Of a DNA stretch of 64,000 nucleotides, positions 1 through 12,254 are shown in pieces (position 1 is the first letter of the stretch; each line of letters starts with the position of its first letter). This DNA comes from Cucumis sativus (taxonomy: Eukaryota > Streptophyta > Magnoliopsida > Cucurbitales > Cucurbitaceae). The DNA is taken from positions 1,798,001 to 1,862,000 of the forward strand of contig NC_026661.2 of NCBI RefSeq assembly GCF_000004075.3, read 5' to 3'. The translations under genes were made by a program, and so were the position numbers. The notes under the pieces are model-generated. The model made no database searches, had not been told where the DNA came from, and was given only the letters and a program-made list of their open reading frames with translations.

Positions 1-136
1 TATCAAAGTTCAACAGTTACGGTAAGAAACTTGATATCTATTGTAAGATGAAATGTGCTATTAATCGCCCAGACAGTACAATATTTCAACAAAAGTACAG
101 TATCTATAACATAACATTACTTAATTCATTTCTTAC

Positions 137-627
137 CAGTTCCTTCCAATGACCTCGTCCAATGTATATCCGGTCATAGCCAAGAACCTATTGCTGGCAA
201 ACATGATAGGGTAATCTGGTTTTGTTGCATCTGAGATAACATACGTCAGTTGCAGCGATGATAAACGATCAATCTTGTTCTCCTCTGCAGTCCTTTTTGT
301 CATGTTTGTTTCCAATATTTTAGTTGAATATGACCTAAAGCTACCACCGAAGTTCTTTGTGTATGTCTTTGTTATATCAAAGTTTTCACTTTCAAATGCC
401 ATCCACTTTTTGGATGCTTCCATGCTGGCAGCAGGACGAAAGGAAGAGAGGGATGATTTTGGCTCATCTGGCTCATGAGTGGCTTCACCCTTGGACTGGC
501 GATCTCCAGAACTTGCAGGCACTTGAAAGACTTCAATTGGTGTCCTCTTCTCTGTAGGGTTGATTTGATGAGCAGAAGATGAGAAATTGCAGCTTGGTGG
601 CTCTTCGATTTCTCTCTTCTCGTCCAT
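137..627 (-). CDS. PHOT2: Phototropin-like blue-light receptor kinase, first coding exon (partial)
   Basis: Phototropins are plasma-membrane-associated blue-light receptor kinases with two flavin-binding LOV domains and a C-terminal AGC kinase. They drive phototropism, chloroplast movement and stomatal opening. Only the N-terminus and the start of LOV1 are visible. I take the start at the ATG ending at 627 (MDEKREIEEPPS). The N-terminal segment has phototropin-like landmarks: PIEVFQVPASSG resembles the SLEIFNPSSG stretch, and KKWMAFE resembles KWMEFQ. LOV1 begins with YVISDATKPDYPIMFAS, then MTGYTLDEVIGRN. The exon ends at a GT donor at 136/135, splitting the next codon after TG, so the photoactive cysteine of GRNC would be residue 164; PHOT2 of Arabidopsis has it near 170 and PHOT1 near 234, which favours PHOT2. 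The rest lies left of the window. The family is fairly secure, PHOT2 versus PHOT1 is inference. Confidence 0.68.
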
Positions 628-3600
628 TTTCTGATCTTCCTCTCTTACATATGTACAGGTACTGCCAAACCAAACAAGCCAAAGTATGAAAACTGAAATG
701 GTGCTCAAAGGAAAAACAAAAAGATAATGGGAAAAAGAAAAAGTGAAATACTCATTGTATTCAATTCAATATTGACATGTACAGAAGGACAGTAGTTTAT
801 TAGAATAGAACTAATGTGGGACTTCTATCAATGAGCGGCCTACAAGCTTGAGAACACACAACTTTAAGACAACCACCAGAATGAAGATGACAAAGATAGA
901 AGAAACTGAACACGTCAACTTTAAGACAACTTTTAAACTACCATGGAACTGCAGCTTGTACAAAAACTTAGGACACCCATTTGCAATCGAGGAAGAATGA
1001 TAAGTAACTATCTTCTTAATATGTAATTGAAAAACAGAGAAACAAACAGAAACTGACCTGCAAGGAAGAAGTTCCAATGGGAATATTTTGCTCAAAAGTG
1101 AACTTTTTCTATTTTTGAAGATCATTTTTCCCGATACACCAGCAATACACACTTGAAATAACAAAGTTGGAAGCAGCAGCAGAAGAAGTTTCAGAGTTAA
1201 TATAAACAGTAAGCAGCCTAAAAATTTAAGAAAAATCATTATATTCCCAAAGTTTTTATTTCTTTTCTGAGTATGTATGAATGCTAGCTGCCAAGTTGGT
1301 AACCTATTTCTTCAAGTATTTCAATGGATTTTCCATCACTATCAGTAAAACCCACATGAAAAAAATGGATAACACAAGCACTTTTTGAAAAAAATCAAAG
1401 GGTGCTGAAAGAAAAGTTTGATATTTTCTCACAGTATGAAATTTGTCCGGTTCATCTTTTTGATTGATGAACAGAAATATCTGCTCCAAAGAAAACCGGA
1501 TGAAAGTGAAACAGGGCCGTAGAATTGTGATAATGGCAATGGCCATGGCAAATTCCAGACCCCATGAAGAGTCTTCAGATGACATATCGTTGTCTAACAA
1601 AAAACATGAAAAAGTGCAATTCTGAGTTCTATCATTTTCCGGGAAATTTTGGAGCTATCTTCTTAGTGGCCAAACAACAATGATCTTTTTGGTTATTTTC
1701 CCTCTTCCAGAGGAATGTCCCTTTTTTCTTCTTGTCCATGGGAACAAAATATCTCTTTTGTTTGTTTCCATGCATCTTCCAGCTTTCAACTTCCTCAACT
1801 TTGTAACTTTCGTTATGTTAACAAAACTTTCTAATTGTTTTTCTTTCCAAATAGTATCAAAATTATTTTAAATAACAAAATAAATTAATATATTTACCAA
1901 TTATATCAAAATTTGAATCAATTTGTATATTGCAATATTATCAGTGTGTCCATTACTATTTTTTCTTTTACAATTCTCTTAAATATGATTCACACTATCT
2001 ATCATTTTATTCATTTTAAATTTTGTATTTTTAAACCTTACAAATAAAATATGATTAAAAATAAAGAGACTAAAAAAAACCTTATAAAAAATATAAAAAT
2101 CAACCTACATATATTGTACATATATTGACTGTGAAATCATAATAAGTTAAAGTTAAAATTACACTAATTACACTAACCAAAACAAATAAAATCTCAAACT
2201 ACAAATATAAAAAGAGTATTTAAAATTTCTTTTTCTCTCCTAATTTTAAAATCTTAAATATATAGTTGAGCTTAATGTGTGTATTGATGTATGTATATGG
2301 TATATACTATTTTTTTTAATGTATTTTTTGTATTTTAGGTCAAATAAGTGCATATAGATGTTAAATGCATTCAAAAAGAAGAAAATGGTTAATATATCAT
2401 TTGAGATTTATTCAATGATCACATATTCGATTATTAGTTTTCTTACTTATAATAAATTTTGAATTTAATCTTTAAAAGAAAACTTGTATGAAAACTACCT
2501 AAAAATAATAATTTTCATACTACTGAATATGTTTTCAAAGTTTATAACAAAAATAATTTAAAAAAAAAATACTAAATTTGAAATTCATTAACTAAAATTA
2601 AATATTTGAAAGTAAATAAACAAAAAAAAAAAAAGAACTAACATCGAAAAATCAATACTAAATTTGAAATTCATTTACGCTTTTTCTTTTTATTTTGTTT
2701 GCAAATTTTAATTAGTTAAAGGTACTCTTAAATAGAGAGATTTTTATTCTATTTTAAGATTATGTCAACTATTTTTCTTAAATAAAAATTCAATTAAGAG
2801 ACTAAATTTGTGGTTTACAATCTTAAAACACAATACTATTTTGACACAAAATTCAATAATTCTGTCTTAGTTTATTTTGTAAGCAAATTCTTTAAATTAA
2901 GTAAATGTGCTCTTATTTTATTTTACATTTATATCAACAAAATTAAAAATGTTATTATGTTATTGAATATTCACTTAATTTTGAGCTCTAATAAGACGAT
3001 ACCACTAATATGTCAACATAAACGGATGTCACTTTTCGTTTCCGTTCTCATTCCTGCCTCATGTCCCATTCCCTATTCCCTATTCCCAAGTATTTTTCGT
3101 GGAAAATATTCTCCACATTTGTTTTCTTCTTTTTTTTTATAAATAAAATAAATATATTTATATATGTAAGTAAATATATTGCATTGTATATGCCATGTAT
3201 ACATCTTTTTCTTTGTCGGAGAATGTTTCTCGTTCCCGACTCCGAAATGTTTGGGTAAAAAATAATCCTCACTCTCCCTCATTCGAGGCGGGTCTCTACG
3301 GATTAAATTGATATCTCTAGGTACCACCAATCCAACCGCTAATTGACCGAGTCCAACTTCGACCACTAAAAAATGGTTTATCTCTTTTCATTGTTCATTC
3401 AACACCACTTTCAGCTTCAATTTTCTTTCTACTTTCACTATTCGTAAATCCTTCTCTCTCCACTGATTAATCCACAGGAATTCTATATTTCATTTGAAAC
3501 CCTAAACGACACATAGGGAGAGCGAAACAAATTAACCCAACCTTTTAATGTATGAGTTTTTCAAGTCATTCATCACTTAGTATTGATCAACTTTATCACA

Positions 3601-4660
3601 ATTCTCTCTAGGTTACATAGAGTAAAATTTTATAACATATAACTTATATATTTGTAGAATTCTCATTTGGGTTTTACGGGCACGAGCTTGTTTAGTCTAT
3701 GGATACGGCTCCTCTGAGCCAAACCATATGTATTTAGACTTTATTTGGCATTTGAGCTAAATTAAGTCCATCTTTTGGATAATTGAACTTTAGACAAAAT
3801 AATAATGTCTAATTGGATAATTAATTTGATACAACGATGAAAAAACGTGGTATCATCAAAATTCGTCAATCCTATATTTTAAATTTAAATTTGGAATACA
3901 TGTACTTTTAATTAGTCTCAAATTTAATTATTTAAAATTAACTTGAAAAATGATTTGACAATTTGCAATTGGTCCAAAATTCTCCTTCAACACCTCATAG
4001 TTTTTTTTAACGGAAGGTATGCACTCTTTGGCCAAAATTTCGCTCCAACACTTCATAGTTTTTTTTTTTAAATGTGGTTTTTAAAAAGCTAAAAACTAAA
4101 AGTCAAACACACGGAAAAAGGCATTGTTACGAAATGGAATTATTTTCATTAAGGACATATTTGGGACTAGAAGTGGAGTAGAGTGACATGGGTTATAATA
4201 GGTCAATCCTTGTTTAAGATTAGAATTAGGATTAGGATTTAAATTAACTCACATATCGTTAGTATTCTTCAATCCAAAGGGATATTTGTTTCTTAAGTTG
4301 GAAAATTCATCAACCAATTTTCGAACACCACCACCAATGATTATCAATAGTCAATCTTCGACCACCACCTTTGATGACTCCATCGACGACCTTCCGACAA
4401 CCAACTTCGACAACTATTGCCAACCAACCTTCTATTGCAATTTATCAACAATAAAACTTTAATATAAATACTTTTAGTATACATTAGTAAAATGAAAAAA
4501 AAAATTATGAAATTTTATTTATAGTAAAATCTACTTAATTATTATTTTTAAAATTACTACTTTACAATTACTTATTTATTTTGAGGAGTCCAAAGATAAT
4601 AGTCTCCGCCAAAATCACCACTTAAATATTTAATTTCATATTTCATACTTTCTTGTGTCC
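628..4660. other. Intergenic region between divergent phototropin-like gene and HDA19
   Basis: This stretch separates two divergently transcribed genes. A likely splice acceptor (TTTGGCAG, minus strand, near 660) lies just upstream of the phototropin-like start, so part of 660-1700 may be 5' UTR and 5' UTR intron of that gene. Minus-strand open frames at 811-1239 and 1304-1600 are hydrophobic and show no family resemblance. The region from about 1860 to 4620 is strongly AT-rich with homopolymer runs. At 3045-3300 there is a less AT-rich patch with repeated CCCTATTCCC-like words that looks like an old repeat. I see no further coding gene. Confidence 0.5.
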
Positions 4661-4671
4661 TTTGAAGCGCC

Positions 4672-4679
4672 TATATATT
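4672..4679 (+). promoter_or_regulatory. Possible TATA box of HDA19
   Basis: The sequence CTATATATTG occurs just before a run of less AT-rich sequence that leads into the HDA19 5' UTR. A transcription start roughly 30 bases downstream, near 4705, would leave a 5' UTR interrupted by an intron ending at the acceptor TTTTGTGCAG at about 5484-5493, shortly before the ATG at 5516. TATA-like words are frequent in this AT-rich DNA, so this is only a candidate. Confidence 0.3.
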
Positions 4680-5515
4680 GATTATCGATTATTAAGCTAA
4701 TAACAATGTTCATTGTGTAAACTCCCTGGTTTACCACTTCCGGGGGAAGATTGAAGACAACCTTTCGAATTCTTCTACCTCCATTGTTGCTTCTCTTTAC
4801 TTATTTTTGAACAACTACAAGGTTTTCTTTCAACTGGGTTTTTGTTAGTTTTTCATTTTTATTTTTTTACATATTCTACATGTTCTAGATTGCTTAATCT
4901 CATCTTCTCCTTGGGTTTTTAGAGTATTCGACATCCATTGTTTCCGGCCGATTGTTTCATCGGAATTATTTTCTGTCGCTGCCTCCTAGTACGATATGAT
5001 TCTACTTGATTGAGTTTGCTGCTTATGTATCAGTTTTATTTTATCTTGTTATTGTTTTTCTTTGAAAATCGTACTGTTTGTGTTTTAGTAAACTTCTATT
5101 CTCTGTTATGTTGGTCTGATTTGATTAGGGGAGGTAGTTTAGTGTTTAATGTTCTTGGTTTTCTAATCCTTGTTTTCTCTACATGGGGTAATCCGAGTCG
5201 ATTTTATGGTTTTTTTTTTGGTTGTTTCCTAGTGTTTTTTTGGAGTTGTCAACGATGATCTGGAGGGGATGATGAGAGCTTTAACTTTGATTTTTTTTTT
5301 TTTTTGTTTGTTTGTTTGTTTGTTGTTTGATTGATGCTGAGTAGACCTCTTATTGGGGATTTTGAATTTTTCTCATGTTTGGATGTTTGAATCTGAGAGT
5401 TTCTTTTCTGTTTTTCTTCTTTCTTCTTTAGGGATGTTTTGATTTGTATGTATTAATTCGTTTTGTTGTTTTTTTTTTTTTTTTTTTGTGCAGATTGAGA
5501 TTGGAGGGTAATAGT

Positions 5516-8500
5516 ATGGACACTGGAGGCAATTCTCTTCCTTCTGGGGCTGATGGGGTGAAGAGAAAAGTGTCGTATTTCTATGACCCTGAGATTGGCA
5601 ATTACTATTACGGTCAGGGTCATCCAATGAAGCCACACCGTATTAGGATGACCCATGCTCTTCTTGCTCACTATGGATTGCTTCAGCATATGCAGGTCTT
5701 TAAACCCACCCTTGCCAAGGACAAGGATCTTTGTCGTTTCCATGCTGATGACTACGTTTCATTCTTGAGAAATATTACGCCTGAGACTCAGCAGGATCAG
5801 CTAAGGCAGCTCAAGCGTTTTAATGTTGGTGAAGATTGTCCTGTGTTTGATGGTCTTTACTCTTTCTGCCAAACATATGCCGGTGGCTCAGTTGGTGGCG
5901 CTGTCAAATTAAACCACAACCAGTGTGACATTGCTGTTAATTGGGCTGGTGGCCTACACCATGCTAAGAAGTGCGAGGCTTCTGGATTTTGCTATGTCAA
6001 TGATATTGTCTTGGCTATTTTAGAGCTTCTTAAACAGCATGAGGTTTGTTCAAACACGAGTTCAATACATCTTTTCTTTATTTGTATCTCCTATTGACCA
6101 TTTATGATGTTGATGTCAATGATATATCCTGGGATTATATATCCTGGGATTTTGTGAGTACTTTATCAAGCATCTTCTCGTCCTACTGTGAAATAGTTCT
6201 GTTTGTGCTTCATTTAATTTATCATATCATTCAAGCACTAGATTGAGTTGGATTCTACAGAACGTGAAGTTCAGATGTAGTTTGCTTATCAATAAATATC
6301 ATTCAGCATTAGAGCATTAGCCTCTTTTCATTTCATCAATGAACGATGTTCAATTATTTCCTTTCATATCATTCAGCATGAGTTTTTTTAAAAAGTGAGG
6401 TTGTGGAGTGGAGCTTGCAAGGTCAAATGTCAATATGTGTGCGCTTGCTTATGTGAATCCTTCATTTCCTTTTAAATTGATATGCATAGTTTTCATGTAT
6501 GAGTATTTATAGCAAGTCTTATCCTCACTGCTGTTTCCTTTTTTTTTTTTGCAGCGTGTTTTGTATGTTGATATTGATATCCATCATGGAGATGGTGTAG
6601 AAGAGGCTTTTTATACCACTGACAGGGTCATGACAGTTTCGTTCCACAAATTTGGTGATTATTTTCCTGGTACTGGGGATATTCGTGATATCGGCTATGG
6701 CAAAGGGAAGTATTATTCCCTCAATGTTCCTTTGGATGATGGAATTGATGATGAAAGTTATCATTCTCTATTTAAACCTATAATGGGGAAGGTTATGGAA
6801 ATCTTTAAGCCCGGTGCTGTAGTTCTTCAATGTGGTGCTGACTCTTTGTCTGGGGATAGGTTGGGATGTTTCAATCTTTCAATCAAAGGTCATGCTGAAT
6901 GTGTTAAATATATGAGATCATTCAATGTTCCCCTTTTACTGCTTGGTGGCGGAGGCTATACTATTCGAAATGTCGCTCGATGCTGGTGCTACGAGGTAAA
7001 TTTTGTTTATTATGATTTTTTTAATCCGACGAATATGATTATAAATGTGGCACAAATGGGGTCATTGTGTGAATGTACCTAGTTTCACGAGGTAGTGGAA
7101 AACAGATTCGTTCTTGATGGAAACTCTTGTTTGGCCAAAAATTGCTCTTAATAATTTTTAAGTTACAAGCAATCACACATATACCATTACTTATGGAGGA
7201 AGCAAATACAAATTGATGAAGATTGAGTGACAGTATAATTGTCATACCTTGATCAACAAGGGTTTTAGTTACAATACCGGGTTTTCAGTTTAAAATGTCC
7301 TATCTTAAGTTTGTAATGAGTTTTAGAATATGGGCATCTACATAAGATCGTTCTAGCTGCTAGCCATTAGGATGTGAATCTATATTACCTGGAATTTCTT
7401 TCAACCGAGTTTTTGGAAGAAAGCATGCCAGTCCTTTTAGATCTTTCATCTTTCAACTTATATATCCTAAAAATGTTAACTTATCGTTTTACATTTGTCA
7501 TTCTAAATTGATTTTGAATGCTTATCTTCATCACATGCAAAGCAGACGGGAGTAGCTCTTGGAATGGACGTCGACAACAAAATGCCACAGCATGAGTACT
7601 ATGAGTATTTTGGACCTGATTATACTCTACACGTTGCACCTAGTAATATGGAAAACAAAAATTCCCGCAAAATATTGGAAGACATAAGAGTAAATCTTCT
7701 TGGTTATCTCTCAAAGCTTCAACATGCCCCCAGTGTTCAATTTCAAGAAAGGCCTCCTGATACTGAATTCCAAGAGGTATTTTCTGTTTCTGGCGCTACC
7801 AATTGATTTTAATATTTTTTCCCCTGTTTTCAGCTTCTTATCGTTGGGGCTTGTTTCATTAGATTTGGGGTTTGTTTTTAAGCTCTTTCATTACCTAATT
7901 AGTTGTTGAATAAAAATGAATCGTTCATGTTTTAAGTAAATAAACTAGTCTGCGACTCTGCAGTGGCATGCCTGTCAATTAACACATATTTTCTCGTTTG
8001 CTTGTTTCTTCACTTAATTGCTATCCTGTTAGAAATAGTGCATTCTCAACTTTTGCTTTTAAATACTCCCCCATGGTCTTCTTAAATGTCTTTGTGGTTG
8101 AATTTCATGAGGCAATTAGAAATTATCTTCTAATATTATCTAATTGCATAATAATACTTAGGCGGACGAGGATGATGATAATGGAGACGAGAGATGGGAT
8201 GAAGATTCTGCCATGGACATCGATTGTGACAGGTATTTTGTTTAACCTGTCATATGTTTTGGAAGTGATCTTTTTAGTATCCACAATTTATATGTTCTCT
8301 TTGCACAGAAAGCAATTGCCGAGCCGGGTGAAAGCAGAAAGTTATGACACTGAAATTAAAATGGTACGACTTCCTTCGCTTGGACTCTATATCATTTTTT
8401 CTTCATTGTGTTGTCAACTCTTTAAAGCTGAACAGAAAGAAATAAAAATATGATCTGTTGAATGATTTTAATGTTTAGGAGATGCATGTTACAGCATGAT

Positions 8501-9649
8501 CATACCACTTTTTTCCTTATAAATTAAGGTTAAGTGGTTAACTAGCCTAAAGTTGCACATGGTAGTAAAAGAATTTCTCAATTTCAGCTATAACTTAAGA
8601 GATCTTGAGCTCAGATTCATTGGTGACCATTAGCTAGTGACCGGAAATCTTTCTGGTTTTCAGTTCAGACATTTTGATCTCTCAAGAGTCACTTCGTTTT
8701 GAAGTAGTTGGATAGAGCTAATCGACAGAATTTTAGATGGAAGAGAAACGACATTCATTCCTGGGAGTGGTGGCTCTTTTTTCCCTTTTGCCTTTTTTCC
8801 AATTGATAGATTATAAAGGTTAATTACACTTAGTACCTTTTTTTTTTAACAATACTTTTTAAATTATAGGGTTTGAAATTTTCAATTTCAACTCTGTTCA
8901 ACTTTTAAATTGTTCCAAAAAGAAATTCTTGGAGAGAGTTGCCATTAAAATTCTGTAATAATGGTCTCAACTTCTATGTGGTTGAAGAGTTGTTAACGGT
9001 GTCATTTCATATATGCCCTTCAATTTTTTACGCATAATTTATATTGTCATTTTGGAACAATTTCACAAAAATTTAGGTACCATATGGTGCCTTCTGACTT
9101 CTGTTGCATTTGCCTGGGATATTTGGAGATATTCTCCCAGATTCTAGTCAAAGGCTCTCGATTAATACTTCACTACTTAGAATCTTTGTTGTCTCTTTGT
9201 TGCCTCTTTGGAGATTAGTGAGTTGGGTTTGGGTCGGGTCATGAACATAATGTTAGAATCAAAGCCGTGAGAATCTGGGAGGATATCTCATTTGCTACTA
9301 GGTATCCTAGTTATCAACAGTAAAATTGTAGGGGTGGGATGTTTGCTATCCTGTCTGGATTATACTCTCATTGCATTGAACAAACTAATTTGACCTTCTA
9401 TTTTGTCAACTTACTTAACCCATGTAGTTCCTAAAACACTAGTCATATATTCATATTGAGTTCTTTTGTCCATTTACCAGGAAGATGTTGCTGAGACCAA
9501 AGGTTTCGAAAGACCAGCAACTGGAACGGTAAAGTTTTAGCCTATATTTATCCATAGTTTCTTACAACATTTCCAGACGATACACGGAATGAAAATCATA
9601 TGTTTGACAGTGATTGCTGCTGCAGGTTCTTGATATGTTCGATTATTGA
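5516..9649 (+). CDS. HDA19: Histone deacetylase 19 (RPD3/HDA1 class I)
   Basis: A nuclear zinc-dependent deacetylase that removes acetyl groups from histone lysines as part of co-repressor complexes (TOPLESS, SIN3-like). Exons: 5516-6043, 6555-6995, 7546-7776, 8162-8232, 8309-8363, 9481-9528, 9626-9649, giving 465 residues. The N-terminus [19 protein letters not shown] is nearly that of Arabidopsis HDA19. Catalytic features are intact: His148-His149 (GGLHHAKK), zinc ligands Asp184 and His186 (DIDIHHGDG), Asp277 (GDRLG) and Tyr311 (GGGGYT). The acidic linker after the catalytic domain ([16 protein letters not shown]) is kept. The C-terminal tail is short: Arabidopsis HDA19 has 501 residues, and here the protein ends LDMFDY. 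If the last intron (9529-9625) is kept, the frame stops at 9539 after VKF. A T-rich 5' UTR intron ends at 5493. The identity is secure; the last two small exons are less so. Confidence 0.93.
9128..9287. repeat. Inverted repeat in HDA19 intron 5
   Basis: The 18-base arms GATATTCTCCCAGATTCT (9128-9145) and AGAATCTGGGAGGATATC (9270-9287) are reverse complements with one mismatch, separated by 124 bases. It lies in the 1.1-kb intron 8364-9480, the largest of the gene. It could be a small transposon remnant or a chance hairpin. Confidence 0.55.
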
Positions 9650-12254
9650 ACGAGGAACAGTGAACAAGCCTGAGGATCGAATGTATACCTAGCAGCAAAT
9701 GAACGAGATTCGTGCAGATGCGAATTAGTATTTTTGAGATGTGCCAGAACTTTAGACCTGTCACATGGATGAGTGTTAATGTATAGACTATAGATGATGA
9801 TGAAACTGTGGATATCATAGGGCATGGGAAAATGCAAAGGATTTGTTGAAAAGAAACAAATACATTGAAACTTAGTCTTCCTTTCTGTGCAAACTACAAA
9901 GAATAGCAAAAAGAAGATAGAAACAGTGTTCGTGAAGTTATTCAGATACAGAAATAGTAATATTAAGACTAATGCCAAATAGATATAAGCTCTTCCTGTT
10001 AGTGAATAAGGAAAATTAAAAGCAATAGGAAACAAAAAGAAGATAAAAACAAACATAAGTTACAAAAGAATCTATATGTTACACGGGTTGAATTGGGTTA
10101 GATAAAAGTTATTTAGACTATGTTGGGTTGGCTACCAAAATACTTGAAAACATTTCGAACATGTTTTCAATTGGATTGTTTTTTTTTATTATTATTAATA
10201 ATTTAAAATAATTAAATTTATTACCTTACGTGCTAATAATTAAAAACTTTTAAAATTCAAAAGGTAAATATCAAATATTCATAGTATCAACTAATACAAT
10301 AAATATGTCACAAAAATAAATATTGCAACAATCCTAAAAGAAGAATATTATCTTTTCTATATGTATATAAATCTGTAATTCAAGTTGGGTTTAGTCAACC
10401 GAAGACTCAATCAAACCTTACAAAATAGAAAAAAATTTAACCAATCCAAACGAGGAAAACAGAAAAACTAACTGTAACTCATTGAATAGTCTAGTTTGTT
10501 GGGTCATTTGAATACCTTACTATGTAAAAAAAATCCATATTTTTGTTGTTCAATGCTCTAATGCCTTCACTTTGAGCGCCTAGAGTAGATTTCATTCTAA
10601 AAAATTACAAACACTTTAGTTTGACTAGTTTGTTCGTGTTTAGAACGTATCAAACCATTTGACAAACAGACACTTTTTTAGTATATAAAATGTATTGTGA
10701 CACTAGTTATAGAGAATCAAAGTTGGATATGCATCGAAGACTTGTTAAGTATACTAAGCAAAGACTTGTATGATAAAATAATAAATTTGGAGAGCAAAAA
10801 ATATGAAGCTAATTTTGTAAGCATATCAATGCATAAACTCCTTTATCTTTTAGTATTCTTTTCGTTCAAAAATTTATTGTTTTCTCCAAATAAAGTCCTT
10901 GCTAAACGCTTTAAATTCAAGAAGACTGATACACGCAAAACGCCCATAGCAAGTGTAGTTTCGTGTTCTACTATAAGCCATAGCAAGCCTGTAAATTTTA
11001 ATTAAAGATCCAATGTTTGATTGCATCCAATAGAGAAGGAAATGTTGTTTCTTGTTTTTACTTCCTCTTTTGAAAAAGAAAGAAAACTGTTCGAACTCAA
11101 TCTAAAAACTTTTTAAATAACTACTTAATGATTGTTAAATACATTTTCAAAATTAAGCACTCCGAGAGAAGTTAAATCAAACCGGCACAATGCTCTTTCT
11201 TAAACTTCCATTTTCACTTCATGATCAATAGACCATTCTTTGATGACAAACTTTCAATTTCTTTAGTTTAGAGATGATAACATAACTAGCCCTTCCAAAG
11301 GATCTATCTTGTAATAAAGATTTCTTGGAAGGTAAATAACAAAATAAAGAAACTTATAGATTACGCTATAAGCCTAATTTCCTAAATCCAAATGATTATC
11401 CACAGATTTTGGAAGTTAGATTGTACCAAAAAAATATTAACACCAAGAGTTGTTACATATTGAAGAACTTTTATGAATAGCAAATATATATATACACACA
11501 CACACAAAATATAGCAATAAAACTTAGATGACCTATAACAGTTTGATGAATTTTGTTACTTAAAATCCATAAATAAAAATCATTGATGAATTTTGGATTA
11601 GGTTTGATCACTATTACAACTAGGCCAGTGATGGAAACAGATAACGATAACAATAACCGTAACAATAAATACAACACATTCATAATTTAAATACTACAAC
11701 AGCAACAATATATGTAATGTAGTAACAATGATAAAGGCTGGTGGGTTCCATGTAAATTCCAAGCGTAATCAAATTCAGCACCCTCTTAATCTCCAATTCC
11801 TTCAATTTCCAGAATACAAGGCAAACAACAAAAGAAACCAAATGGGGTTTCACTTTTGAGATTACCATTGTTTTGTTACATCTATGAGTGGGTAAAAGCA
11901 GCCTTATTTGCTAGGAATTGACCTGGGTATAAGCATTAGTTCATATCTCTAGTGTTTCTAAATCTCTTTCCAAGAGAATTGGCATTCTAAAAAAAAATTA
12001 TATTATCATGAATTATAACGCAAACAATCCATGTAGTTAAAAAGGAGAAACCAAATGTACAAATAGGGCACTATACCTGACTGTAATCAAGTTGAAACTA
12101 CAATATTATTGTAACAAACCAATGGACAATAAAAGAAGGCAACTCCGGTCCTAACGATATACTTGCACTAAATGAAAATAAATTTGTTCTTACGAGGCAC
12201 TGCGCACAAGAAGATGCAGTAACTTAGGAATAAATGTCACCGAATTTGTATGGT
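9650..12254. other. Intergenic region between convergent HDA19 and AKR2
   Basis: It holds the 3' UTRs of both convergent genes at its ends (about 9650-9900 and 12100-12254). In between it is AT-rich with short TA and CA runs (11485-11508). An open frame at 10697-11005 has no recognisable domain and AT-driven composition; I do not count it as a gene. Confidence 0.5.

Noticed and set aside
811..1600. Minus-strand open frames at 811-1239 and 1304-1600 upstream of the phototropin-like gene
   Set aside because: Hydrophobic, low-complexity translations with no family resemblance; more likely 5' UTR, intron or intergenic DNA.
10697..11005. 102-residue open frame between HDA19 and AKR2
   Set aside because: No recognisable domain, AT-driven Lys/Ile/Leu/Ser composition, no splice partners and no promoter context.
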